A stretch of DNA of 64,000 bases, from IMG/VR virus record IMGVR_UViG_3300017960_001054, positions 1 to 64,000 of that record; one strand, 5' to 3'. This stretch comes from a virus. The first letter of the stretch is position 1. Every line of letters starts with the position of its first letter. The notes under the pieces were generated by a model. The model saw only the letters and a list, made by a program, of their open reading frames with translations. It had not been told where the DNA came from and ran no database searches. A program made the position numbers and the translations under genes. Shown here piece by piece: positions 55,601-62,297 of the stretch.

Positions 55601-58232
55601 CGTCGTTCTGAATTCCGAGATTACGCGTGACACGGAGGCTTTCTTCGATCGTGGCTCCAAATCGTTGCTGTTCCGTCCGTTCCAAGATCTGAGCATGACC
55701 ATGCAGGGTGTCACGACGGATGTTCCGCAGACACTCTTTGGTCCCAGCGGCTACCCGAACCCGGCTCTCATCCCGAACGGATGGGATGGTCCAAAGGACG
55801 ATGCTCAGATCTTCACTGCGGGTCTCAAGATGGGCTACGCGGTGCCGCATCAGTGGATGCCACGATTCGGTCGGCAAGACATTCCCTACTACCAGGACAA
55901 AGGCCCGGCATACGGGATTGGAAGGTTCTTGGATGGAATCAGCCATCTGTTCACGGATGGAACGGATGTCACCAATCCGGTCTTCTACGTCATCGGTGGA
56001 GCGGACAACCAGTCTGGCGGTAACTTGGTCACACGAATGTTGCTCCAGACGGGCACGACTTCAGGTTTCAAGTACGGTCAGTATGGAACGATCACGGGAC
56101 CGACGACTCCAGCGTACCAGGGTCGTTTGACCAGCACGATTGGTACGGGAACGCCCGAAGCGGCTGAGGTCACGAGCTATCTCGCGAGTGTCACGTCGAG
56201 CGACTTCGGCAAGGGATTGACCGGCATCCAATTCCCGCCCTACCTTGGGATGGCTCGCCTCTACGGTGTCTACGATCGACGTGACTTCGTGGCAAAGGGT
56301 GGCGTCACTTACGACACGGATCGGGTGACTCCTCTAGCGAGCAACGCGGTCAACCTGTTGCGTCGTGACGCACGCAAGCAGACTCTCTTCTTGTGTGAGG
56401 ATGGTGCCTACGATCTCACGGGTGTCCGGGGCGATCACACGTACATCATTCCGTTCGATGCCATTGACATCAACAAGTCTCCGTCGTACATCGCTGGCGA
56501 AACGCCCGAGGATCTGGAGTACGTGGTCGAGTTTACGTGCTTCGGTTTCGCCCGCGGTTGGGTCACTGAGAACAACTTTGTCATGGCTCGACGCCACAAC
56601 GGCGAAGGAACGCTCGTCTCCGACACGGACAATCCCGAGCTAGAGAATCTCCGCATGACCATTCCTCATGCGGCTCCTGAGTCGAGCGTGTACGTCGCCT
56701 ATGAGCGGACTGTCTACCAGGGTGACCCATACATGACTCGTGCGGGTGCGACTCGGACGACTTCGGACTACGAACACACCTACGGGCAGATCGCTCAGTC
56801 GGATGCCTATGGGCTCAATACGAGCATCCAGCAATTTGATGCCGCTGGAGTGCAGATTCCCGAGCGGCCCAATGCACGTTCGTTCCAGGTACTCGCGTCC
56901 CTGGACTTCTACACGACGCTGGGAAGCGGGAACATCGGTGGAGCGCTCTATCCGGGCACCGAGACGGACGTGTGCTACACGGAGGACACCCCGATCGCTT
57001 CGACGCGGACTCCTCCGTTGGTAGATACGCCTGCGTTCCGTGTGCTTCCCAGGGCGTTCTCGGAGGGACAGAAAGAGAACGTCAGCCGGGCAAGACTCGA
57101 TCTGCGCATCGATGGCAACAACGCTACGTTCAACTTCGGCACATCACACGTCGAGATCAGAAAGCTCGACGGGTCACTGATTCTTTTCACGGCATTCAAC
57201 GGTGTCACGGTTCAGCCTGATGAGTTTGATGCGTCTTCGCCGGATGAGGTGGTCATTGCAAAGGAGTTGACGGCCAAGATCAACGCACGGACGGAGCTAC
57301 TCGATACGCTGGTAGCTCAGAACGATCGCGATTCACAGGTCATTCATCTGATTGCACGCCCGGTGGGTGAAGAGGGCAACGGCATCCGGGTGTCCATCAA
57401 CGACACCACGAATTTCACGTTGCTCGTGCCCACGACGGGTGAAGAGACCGTCGATGCCGTGATCACTTCCGACTTCATGTCGGGCGGCATGGATTTGAGG
57501 ATGAACGCGGGCAACGGCGGCACTAAGCTGGACTTGTCGGGCATGATCGAACGATTCCCTCTGGGGATTCTGGCGAGAGACCAGGACTTCATCGGAGAGA
57601 ATCCTCTGGGAGACACGGCGAGTGCTGTCCAGACGACTCTGGGCGGCATCCGGCCCAATCAGCAGTTGCTACCCCTGACGGAGAGCGGTGGAGAGGAATT
57701 CACACCGTTCACGGGTGGACCGGGAGAGCTAGCCGGACAAGGCGACGGTGGAATCCTTCAATACGAAGCGTACACGGACACGACTCCGGGCGGATCGAGG
57801 AAGTATCGTATCTTCCGTGGCGGTGGTTCGGTGTTCGTGCTCAGTGGCAAGAACCCCGGTGGTCCGATCGATTGGGTGAGCGGGGATCTGGCGGGAGCGT
57901 TGCAGCCTGTTCTCAAGGGAGGGTTGCTCGCCTGCAAGGCACTCCTTGTTCGGAATTTCGAGGAGGTTGCTTTTGCTACGGAGGACCAGACGACAACGGG
58001 CGATGAGATCCAGATGGTGGTTCTGACGCACGGCATCTTGGGTGACGGCAACGTGACGCAAGAAGGTGTCGAGATAGACGGCATCATTTCGCCCACGGGA
58101 TATGGAGAGGGGCTCACGGCGTCCGATCGCTACAGGCTCAGCGGAAAGCCGATGTATACGGGTAGGGTGCGTGTGACTCCAGACCCGGCAACGATTCCTC
58201 TGGCTGTGTATCCTGGAAGAGATAGCGAGTAG
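52614..58232 (+). CDS. Very large fibre-type protein, paralogue of the 41692 gene
   Basis: An 1872-residue protein; GGAG in GCGGAGTTGAGCCATG is its ribosome site. The N-terminal 300 residues match the protein at 41692: VFQAGKPPLDSEINLLQQ, QIHSGFF, IDFIFLEAW, YGNVEYG, RVQIQYRIRV, DGYIYAIPI, FRRNN. The middle is long and beta-rich with Gly/Asn loops. Near 1545 lies a module (VVIAKELTAKINA, VIHLIARPVGEEGNGIRVS) resembling the one inserted in the paralogue. The C-terminus has LSGKPMYTGRVRVTPDPATI. Such N-terminal blocks probably serve to attach to the same baseplate site. No enzymatic motif visible. Confidence 0.65.
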   Translation: MTTDFGPGVSRTLEALARQFQITVFQAGKPPLDSEINLLQQADSEAFQQFVRSQIHSGFFLDPTRPQDDFVTDPLNSNQFRFGQQKRDDNGAVEELAPIVWANVNGMIIPVVGTANTEAGATDNIVTLNPPPDSDTRIDFIFLEAWRVLVAPNPSPDNKPAADKIWKYGNVEYGQTNIDDDLIDPAIGFETTERVQIQYRIRVVGEGSGAGVSPALDVYPDGLDDPNVRAQGPLSTPSTQAYAVWTNMREELGDPSLWRAGNGNPTNDFGTIDGYIYAIPICAIFRRNNQPFVAVNLSGNPNQNGAFNRNPSAALLTNPREGAKLLTQMTLVNDMAAAQFTLDTDIEVDNLIGSGFDDSNHTLSQVFMVIDNEVIGISSIDTTVSPATVRVPAGGRGRWGTDPLFHGGRELPGNVVGSGTPVYFFNTRPGSIGKYADEIHEDDFLDMRRGVNLGDWDYERLILHNVSALMRNRLRSTWKQSGVPGGDTEGVLVQEVDYLDQDGATPNPNGTEALDGPDGIREIWSDAATIQTRVTSLLDNDGTMSSGFIQTFDDLTFWGAGADFKPAGFMNNLNNTTPGFMNGTTIFMYIGGDSGSVGARKTFRDGTTRAVRFINPKEFWKAADASTSEVGMQHPVTLLWTSTDQANAGVQTAGAGLQALIPAGPGETPSEHPGAMYPLRSLDFEKPFIVLGGVVNSVLNLTGIDPTADLHDNSTDPGTIPAGEGEIELTGFDFDAAGDWYSLTSSGDFANDPSLVVYPLVRGSRTLYDMLTAGGKDETGSSSELYLIMYGDDQSTQNNGAFQVIGAGTVGYTTKTTGAVNRLRVRFLSEGVTLFDVTSTGTLSAEGRSMEHNAEDGEGSASGPAAMTITLTDIEAVAGGGANPWNAANINPLTAPGKTLEEPYNYKCLVNMTLLYHPGRGGMARVADKIERVTMQSPPAQILQQTGVALDSTFPAATGAPGNPPEANFTKVHIQTWNRLPSLGLDAPTAPAYGGNVVLNSEITRDTEAFFDRGSKSLLFRPFQDLSMTMQGVTTDVPQTLFGPSGYPNPALIPNGWDGPKDDAQIFTAGLKMGYAVPHQWMPRFGRQDIPYYQDKGPAYGIGRFLDGISHLFTDGTDVTNPVFYVIGGADNQSGGNLVTRMLLQTGTTSGFKYGQYGTITGPTTPAYQGRLTSTIGTGTPEAAEVTSYLASVTSSDFGKGLTGIQFPPYLGMARLYGVYDRRDFVAKGGVTYDTDRVTPLASNAVNLLRRDARKQTLFLCEDGAYDLTGVRGDHTYIIPFDAIDINKSPSYIAGETPEDLEYVVEFTCFGFARGWVTENNFVMARRHNGEGTLVSDTDNPELENLRMTIPHAAPESSVYVAYERTVYQGDPYMTRAGATRTTSDYEHTYGQIAQSDAYGLNTSIQQFDAAGVQIPERPNARSFQVLASLDFYTTLGSGNIGGALYPGTETDVCYTEDTPIASTRTPPLVDTPAFRVLPRAFSEGQKENVSRARLDLRIDGNNATFNFGTSHVEIRKLDGSLILFTAFNGVTVQPDEFDASSPDEVVIAKELTAKINARTELLDTLVAQNDRDSQVIHLIARPVGEEGNGIRVSINDTTNFTLLVPTTGEETVDAVITSDFMSGGMDLRMNAGNGGTKLDLSGMIERFPLGILARDQDFIGENPLGDTASAVQTTLGGIRPNQQLLPLTESGGEEFTPFTGGPGELAGQGDGGILQYEAYTDTTPGGSRKYRIFRGGGSVFVLSGKNPGGPIDWVSGDLAGALQPVLKGGLLACKALLVRNFEEVAFATEDQTTTGDEIQMVVLTHGILGDGNVTQEGVEIDGIISPTGYGEGLTASDRYRLSGKPMYTGRVRVTPDPATIPLAVYPGRDSE

Positions 58233-58234
58233 CG

Positions 58235-58654
58235 GTGAAGCATATTGCTCAACAGAGCATCGATTCCAAGATCCGTCGTCCTTGTCTCCAGCGATGGCGA
58301 CAAGAGCTTAGGACCGCGCTCCAGAATCCTGCACTTCCTCCAGAGCAACGGAAGTTGCTAGAGGAACGACTCGCACGTGCGGGGCAGCCCAGGATCTATC
58401 GTGCGGACGATCCGGCTCCGCCAGGAGCCATTGACTCTGGGCCGATGCCCACCAAACCGAGGACTCCGAAGCCAGTCGAGCTAGTGGAGTTTTCCTACGA
58501 ATCTCTAGCACAGAAGCCCAAGGTCATGTTGCTCGCGTATGCGGCAGCGAATGACATCGAGCTTGAGCCAGCTTGCACGAAGGCTCAAGTCATTCAGGCC
58601 ATTTTGGCCTGCTGCTACAACGATTACAACCAAACCAAGGAGATGGATGCATGA
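58235..58654 (+). CDS. Small protein with C-terminal SAP/HeH-like motif
   Basis: A 139-residue basic protein with a GTG start three bases after the previous stop. The N-terminus is helical (RRPCLQRWRQELRTALQN; PEQRKLLEERLARAG). A Pro-rich linker follows. The C-terminal 50 residues, with LLAYAAANDIELEPACTKAQ then VIQAILACC, resemble a HeH/SAP-type helix-extended-helix motif. This motif is common in small phage proteins and often binds nucleic acid. It lies at the end of the virion operon and overlaps the next ATG (ATGA). Function unknown. Confidence 0.55.
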   Translation: MKHIAQQSIDSKIRRPCLQRWRQELRTALQNPALPPEQRKLLEERLARAGQPRIYRADDPAPPGAIDSGPMPTKPRTPKPVELVEFSYESLAQKPKVMLLAYAAANDIELEPACTKAQVIQAILACCYNDYNQTKEMDA

Positions 58655-59226
58655 GTCGCCTGATGTTGAGTGCGCTGTTGGCTTTCTTCCTGATGCCTGT
58701 GGCGACTTTGGCCGCAGGTCCCGAGGCTGAGGCCAAAGCTGCGGTCGAGACCAAAGAGGATGCCAAGGCCGATGCCAAGGCGGACGTGAAGGAGGACGCC
58801 AAGGCTGAGGAAGGCGAGGCAGAGAAGCCCGAAGCAGAGGAACCAAAAGAGGATGCCGAGGGTGACGTTGCGCCGACTGAGGAGCCCGAGCCAACGGCGG
58901 AGGAGATGGTCGAGATGGGTAAGGGCATCGTCGCAGCCGCTCGGTCACACGAGTGGGCTTTGATGCTCGCGGGCATCATCATGTTGATCCTGAGTTTGGC
59001 TCGCCGGTTCAAGCTGCTCGCGAAGCTGCCGACCAAGGCAGTGCCGTGGGTCTCTGCGGCGCTGGGTGTGCTCGCTGTTCTAGGGGATGACCTGGCAACG
59101 GGCGGGGCGATCACGGTCTCACGGCTCGTACAAGGGCTGCTCGCCGGGCTTGCGGCCTCTGGGGCATGGGGATTGATCGGCAGGCATCTGCCGATGATTG
59201 GAGCCCAGAAAGCCGAAGAAAGCTAA
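58651..59226 (+). CDS. Signal-peptide membrane protein, holin-like candidate
   Basis: A 191-residue protein. ATG 58651 is chosen because AAGGAG lies eight bases upstream and the N-terminus MSRLMLSALLAFFLMPVATL with AAG is a clear signal peptide. Residues about 25-85 are Ala/Glu/Lys repeats (AKADAKADVKEDAKAEE), likely a flexible periplasmic or extracytoplasmic segment. Then come three hydrophobic segments: EWALMLAGIIMLILSLA, AVPWVSAALGVLAVLG and LVQGLLAGLAASGAWGLIG. The last two resemble the hairpin found in many holin-type phage proteins. A long charged domain before them is unusual for a holin. It is the last gene before the terminator. No endolysin lies beside it; the only wall-degrading domain seen is in the hub. 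Confidence 0.5.
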   Translation: MSRLMLSALLAFFLMPVATLAAGPEAEAKAAVETKEDAKADAKADVKEDAKAEEGEAEKPEAEEPKEDAEGDVAPTEEPEPTAEEMVEMGKGIVAAARSHEWALMLAGIIMLILSLARRFKLLAKLPTKAVPWVSAALGVLAVLGDDLATGGAITVSRLVQGLLAGLAASGAWGLIGRHLPMIGAQKAEES

Positions 59227-59243
59227 GGATCCTTGTACGTTGG

Positions 59244-59278
59244 AGGCCGGGTTCCTTCGGGAGCCCGGCCTTTGTTTT
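59244..59278 (+). terminator. Rho-independent terminator with UUCG tetraloop
   Basis: GGCCGGGTTCC (59245-59255) pairs with GGGAGCCCGGCC's last 11 bases (59260-59270) around a TTCG loop closed by C-G, the very stable UUCG form. A TTTGTTTT tract follows at 59271-59278. It ends the long virion operon. Confidence 0.9.
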
Positions 59279-59305
59279 GGTTGCGTGCGGTTTTCGCGCC
59301 GAAAT

Positions 59306-59335
59306 GTAAACTTCTGAGGGAATGTCGCGTAGAGG
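59306..59335 (+). promoter_or_regulatory. Promoter-like element, copy 1
   Basis: A -35-like TAAACT (59307-59312) and a -10-like TAGAGG (59330-59335) are spaced by 17 bases. The element matches copy 2 at 60553 in 20 of 29 positions with identical spacing, including GT-AACTT and GCGTAGAG. It lies between the terminator and the next gene. The ribosome site AGAGGGG overlaps the -10, so an operator role cannot be excluded. Confidence 0.6.
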
Positions 59336-59342
59336 GGTCAAG

Positions 59343-59501
59343 ATGATCACCTACGCAGCCCTCATGCTCATCCCCGCTGTTTCCTCACTTTTGGTGTTTG
59401 TGGTGGCGCGTGAGGTCATTCCTCTCTTTGTCGAGCCCCACGAGCCCGCGCCCAAGCGGCGGAAGCGTCGCAGGATTCGGCTTTCAGCGAAGGCGGCATG
59501 A
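59343..59501 (+). CDS. 52-residue membrane protein with basic C-terminus
   Basis: ATG 59343 is preceded by AGAGGGG. The product starts MITYAALMLIPAVSSLLVFV then V, one clear transmembrane helix (about residues 4-26). It ends in a strongly basic tail KRRKRRRIRLSAKAA. The topology is probably N-out with a cytoplasmic basic tail. Its stop overlaps the next start. A small early membrane protein, or a lysis accessory, is possible. Being so short, it is easily missed. Confidence 0.55.
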   Translation: MITYAALMLIPAVSSLLVFVVAREVIPLFVEPHEPAPKRRKRRRIRLSAKAA

Positions 59502-59749
59502 CGATGGCTTGCGAGAATCTGGCCGAGCGTCGTGAAGCCGCGAAGGCCAAGGCCCGTCGAGCCCGAGCGATGAGGAGTCTCAACCCGCGAATCATTCCTT
59601 CTGGGTCGCGAGTGTGTCAGATCGGGCACTGTCGCCTCGATGCGGTTGTTGAGATCGACTCCACCGTGGGGCGAGGCCGCTTGCACGTGTGCCAGCATCA
59701 CGCATACAAGTCGGCCCGGTGGGTCGAGATAGGCGAGGGGACACCATGA
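59498..59749 (+). CDS. Small zinc-finger-like protein
   Basis: An 83-residue protein; the ATG overlaps the preceding stop (ATGA). The N-terminal third is a basic helix (ERREAAKAKARRARAMRSL). The C-terminal half has CQIGHC and, about 25 residues on, HVCQHH, the spacing of a small Cys/His metal site. Many phages carry early proteins of this type that bind nucleic acid or host proteins. The next ATG overlaps its stop. Confidence 0.55.
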   Translation: MTMACENLAERREAAKAKARRARAMRSLNPRIIPSGSRVCQIGHCRLDAVVEIDSTVGRGRLHVCQHHAYKSARWVEIGEGTP

Positions 59750-60102
59750 AGCCTCTGGTCAGATTCAAGCGCGGCGAGCGTGAGAAACGAACCAAGTCTG
59801 GCGAGCCTTGCGGAGATCTGGTGCGTCGGTCCCACTGTGGGCTGTGGAAGATCGTTCGGAGGGAGTACGTCCTTCCAGTTGCTTGTACGTCCTACGAGCT
59901 TTACTTGCTCGACGCCGATGGCAGCGTCCTCTGGAGCGAGAAGAACGCGGATTCCTTAAAGGAGGCTCGCGAGGAAGCCGAGGACATCACCCGCAATCCT
60001 TGCGAGCACTTTGGTGAGGGCAGCATCGAGGCTACGCGCATCGCGACGGTGTTAGGAGAGAAGCTGGATGAGGCTCTCGATGGTTGGGAGGGGTCACGAT
60101 GA
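59746..60102 (+). CDS. Small soluble protein, unknown
   Basis: A 118-residue protein. ATG 59746 is chosen because GAGGGG lies upstream and it overlaps the previous stop. The N-terminus is basic (VRFKRGEREKRTKSGEP), then come strands (YELYLLDADGSVLWSEK) and a C-terminal helix (LKEAREEAEDITRN). Four cysteines are present (PCGD, HCGL, ACTS, PCEH), possibly a metal site. No family recognised. Confidence 0.55.
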   Translation: MKPLVRFKRGEREKRTKSGEPCGDLVRRSHCGLWKIVRREYVLPVACTSYELYLLDADGSVLWSEKNADSLKEAREEAEDITRNPCEHFGEGSIEATRIATVLGEKLDEALDGWEGSR

Positions 60103-60536
60103 GAATCGATCCAGATCCAGACCCTCATTTTGAGTACCAGATTCAGGCGCTCGTCAGATTCACGGCCGGGGAGTTGCGACTACTTCGGCATTTCGCTGAG
60201 CAGCACTACGATCTCAAGTGCCGGTCGTTCTTTCAGCCTGGCAGTTGGGGCAACGCTTGGCGTACCTACTTCGTGAAGGATGGCGATTTTCTGGATCCCT
60301 TCGATGAGTCGTGTCCGGCAGATCTTGAGAGCGAGAGCGTGACGGCAACAGCTTCCGTGCATCATCTCGATACGTGCCTGAAGATTCTGGAAGGGATCGC
60401 GTTTGAGCGCGACAGGACTTTCATCGAGGCTGCGCTCAAACTCCGTCAAGACATTCTGAAGATCGTTGATGCGATCTATGCCGAACACAAGCGCATCCGT
60501 GGGGAGGCTGTGGCCGTTTGCCTGGGCGCTGAGTGA
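60099..60536 (+). CDS. Small soluble protein, unknown
   Basis: A 145-residue protein. ATG 60099 overlaps the previous stop and follows GAGGGG; an upstream TTG at 60084 is less likely. The sequence is helical, with FTAGELRLLRHFAEQHYDLK in the first half and RTFIEAALKLRQDILKIVDA near the end. It has four cysteines, one near each domain edge. It is the last of four tightly coupled small genes before the promoter-like element of the PARP gene. Confidence 0.55.
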   Translation: MRIDPDPDPHFEYQIQALVRFTAGELRLLRHFAEQHYDLKCRSFFQPGSWGNAWRTYFVKDGDFLDPFDESCPADLESESVTATASVHHLDTCLKILEGIAFERDRTFIEAALKLRQDILKIVDAIYAEHKRIRGEAVAVCLGAE

Positions 60537-60552
60537 AAATTTGCCCAGCGAA

Positions 60553-60582
60553 GTTAACTTTTCCGCCGATTTGGCGTAGAGC
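60553..60582 (+). promoter_or_regulatory. Promoter-like element, copy 2 (upstream of PARP gene)
   Basis: TTAACT (60554-60559) and TAGAGC (60577-60582) are 17 bases apart. The element matches copy 1 at 59306 in 20 of 29 positions. It lies 17 bases upstream of the PARP start, with the ribosome site AGAGGA between them. The PARP gene therefore seems to have its own promoter. Confidence 0.62.
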
Positions 60583-60599
60583 ACCACACGAGAGGAACC

Positions 60600-62297
60600 A
60601 TGCCACGAAAGCTCGGACGTAAGGAATTTCCCTCTGCCCACAGCGCCGACGACTTCACCTACCAGGGTCGTCCCGCGAAGGACCAGGACGACTTCGGCAG
60701 CGACGTTGGGCTCGCTGACATGAAGTGCGTCAACCAGTTTGGCAGCAACAACAACAAGTACTACCACGCTGGAGTGGTGAAGGCGTCGGACGGTTCGTGG
60801 TGGGTCTACTTGGAGTGGGGTCGCGTCAAGTCAGGCAAGTCATGGAACGGAGGGTTCACGGGACAGGACTTCCAGTTTTGGGCGTGTACGTCGGAGAGCG
60901 AAGCTCGCGAGGCTTTCGAGAAGCAGTGCCGCAGCAAGAACATCAAGCGGCTGGAGCAGAAGGACGGCATCTGGGTTGGTCGGAAGGGCAAGGATGGTTA
61001 CGTCGTCCAGAAACTCGCCACTCGTGAGAACGGGCTGCCCGATGCCTACACGATCAAGGATGCAAGCGGCGTTTCTGGCGAGAAGAAAGCCGCCAAGAAG
61101 AAGGCCACCAAGAAGACCGCGAAAGCGAGACCAACGCAGAGCTACCATCCGCAGGAAGTCAAGCTCGTACAGGATCTCGTTGGCGGTACTCAGACATACG
61201 TGCAGCGAGCCGTCACCGAATCCGGTGGCGTGACTCCGACGCTCGATGCCATCGAGGAGGTTCGGGATACGCTCATTCCGAAGGCGATGAAGCACATCGC
61301 TCGCGTGTCCAAGAACACGCCGCAGGGCGCGATGGCTCAGGCAGCCTACGATCACAGGCTGGCCGTTGCTTGCACGAAGGACAAGAAGCTACAGGAGCTT
61401 TCCAACTACGTGGCGTCTTTGGTACCGCGACCAGACCCAGGGCGGTCGGCGGACGCAGAAACGCGAGCACTGGCTACGGTGTTGTCGTCGGGCAACATTC
61501 TCACTCTACAGCAGGATCTCGATACGTTCGTGTCTGCGCTGGAGAATGAGGATTTCGACGTGGCCGATCAGAGGCAAGTCGTGGGCGTCGATGTGGACGC
61601 TCGCCTGAATGCGCAGGTTCGTTGGCTCGATCCCAAGGGCAAGATGGGCAAGTGGGTCGAGGCTACCTTCTGTGCGATGAGCAACAATCGCCACAGCCAT
61701 CTGCGTGGGCGGCTGGTGATCAAGAACATCTTTTCGGTGGTACGGCCAGACCGCGATGCCAAGTTTGTGGCCGCGGTCAAGAAGGTGGCGAAGGCACGGA
61801 AGGGCAACTTCAGTCACTTCGCGCGCATGCAGCCGAGGCGGCGGCAAGACCTGTCGGATCTCTCAGATTTGGCGGCGCAAGCCAATGTGTTTTTGGGCAT
61901 CCATGGAACGCGCGCAGTCAACGTGGCTCCCATCGTCCAGACTGACTTGCGGTTGCCTCGATCACTGCCGGGTGCTCTGCTCACGGGAGCGGCTTTCGGC
62001 CACGGGATCTACGAAGCGACGGACTGGCGCAAGAGCCATGGCTACACGGGCCACTCTTCCTCCTATTGGGCGAGCGGCGGCACGATTCGAGGCCGGGGAT
62101 GGTTCATGTTCCTTCAGGACGTGATCATGGGGCAGGCGTACATGTGTCGCTCGACGGGTTCGTGGTCCACGCCGCCGAACAAGTGCGACTCGGTTGCGGC
62201 CTATCCCGAGTTTTCCAGTGTCGTCAACGATGAGCACATCGTGTTCGATCCCCACTATCAGAGGATCAGGTACATCATCGAGGGCGACATCAAGTGA
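60600..62297 (+). CDS. WGR-domain poly(ADP-ribose) polymerase-like ADP-ribosyltransferase
   Basis: A 565-residue protein; AGAGGA precedes ATG 60600. Residues about 40-118 form a WGR domain (YYHAGVVKASDGSWWVY then LEWGRV), the part that senses DNA breaks in PARP1-type enzymes. A Lys/Ala-rich linker (160-180, KKAAKKKATKKTAKAR) looks nucleic-acid-binding. A helical region (185-320) takes the place of the PARP regulatory domain. The catalytic domain (about 370-565) has HGTRAVNVAPIV with His435, LTGAAFGHGIYEATDWRKSH with Tyr471, and NDEHIVFD with Glu545. This is the H-Y-E triad of poly(ADP-ribosyl)ating PARPs. Expected reaction: ADP-ribose from NAD+ to protein or nucleic acid. It probably acts inside the infected cell; targets are unknown. 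It is unlike T4 Alt/Mod enzymes, which are R-S-E type. Confidence 0.85.
   Translation: MPRKLGRKEFPSAHSADDFTYQGRPAKDQDDFGSDVGLADMKCVNQFGSNNNKYYHAGVVKASDGSWWVYLEWGRVKSGKSWNGGFTGQDFQFWACTSESEAREAFEKQCRSKNIKRLEQKDGIWVGRKGKDGYVVQKLATRENGLPDAYTIKDASGVSGEKKAAKKKATKKTAKARPTQSYHPQEVKLVQDLVGGTQTYVQRAVTESGGVTPTLDAIEEVRDTLIPKAMKHIARVSKNTPQGAMAQAAYDHRLAVACTKDKKLQELSNYVASLVPRPDPGRSADAETRALATVLSSGNILTLQQDLDTFVSALENEDFDVADQRQVVGVDVDARLNAQVRWLDPKGKMGKWVEATFCAMSNNRHSHLRGRLVIKNIFSVVRPDRDAKFVAAVKKVAKARKGNFSHFARMQPRRRQDLSDLSDLAAQANVFLGIHGTRAVNVAPIVQTDLRLPRSLPGALLTGAAFGHGIYEATDWRKSHGYTGHSSSYWASGGTIRGRGWFMFLQDVIMGQAYMCRSTGSWSTPPNKCDSVAAYPEFSSVVNDEHIVFDPHYQRIRYIIEGDIK

Noticed and set aside
58573-58650. Earlier start for the membrane protein
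   Set aside because: It would bury the signal peptide internally; ATG 58651 has AAGGAG and restores the signal peptide at the N-terminus.
59689-59745. Earlier start for the 59746 gene
   Set aside because: It would overlap most of the preceding gene's end without a ribosome site; ATG 59746 has GAGGGG and the common ATGA overlap.
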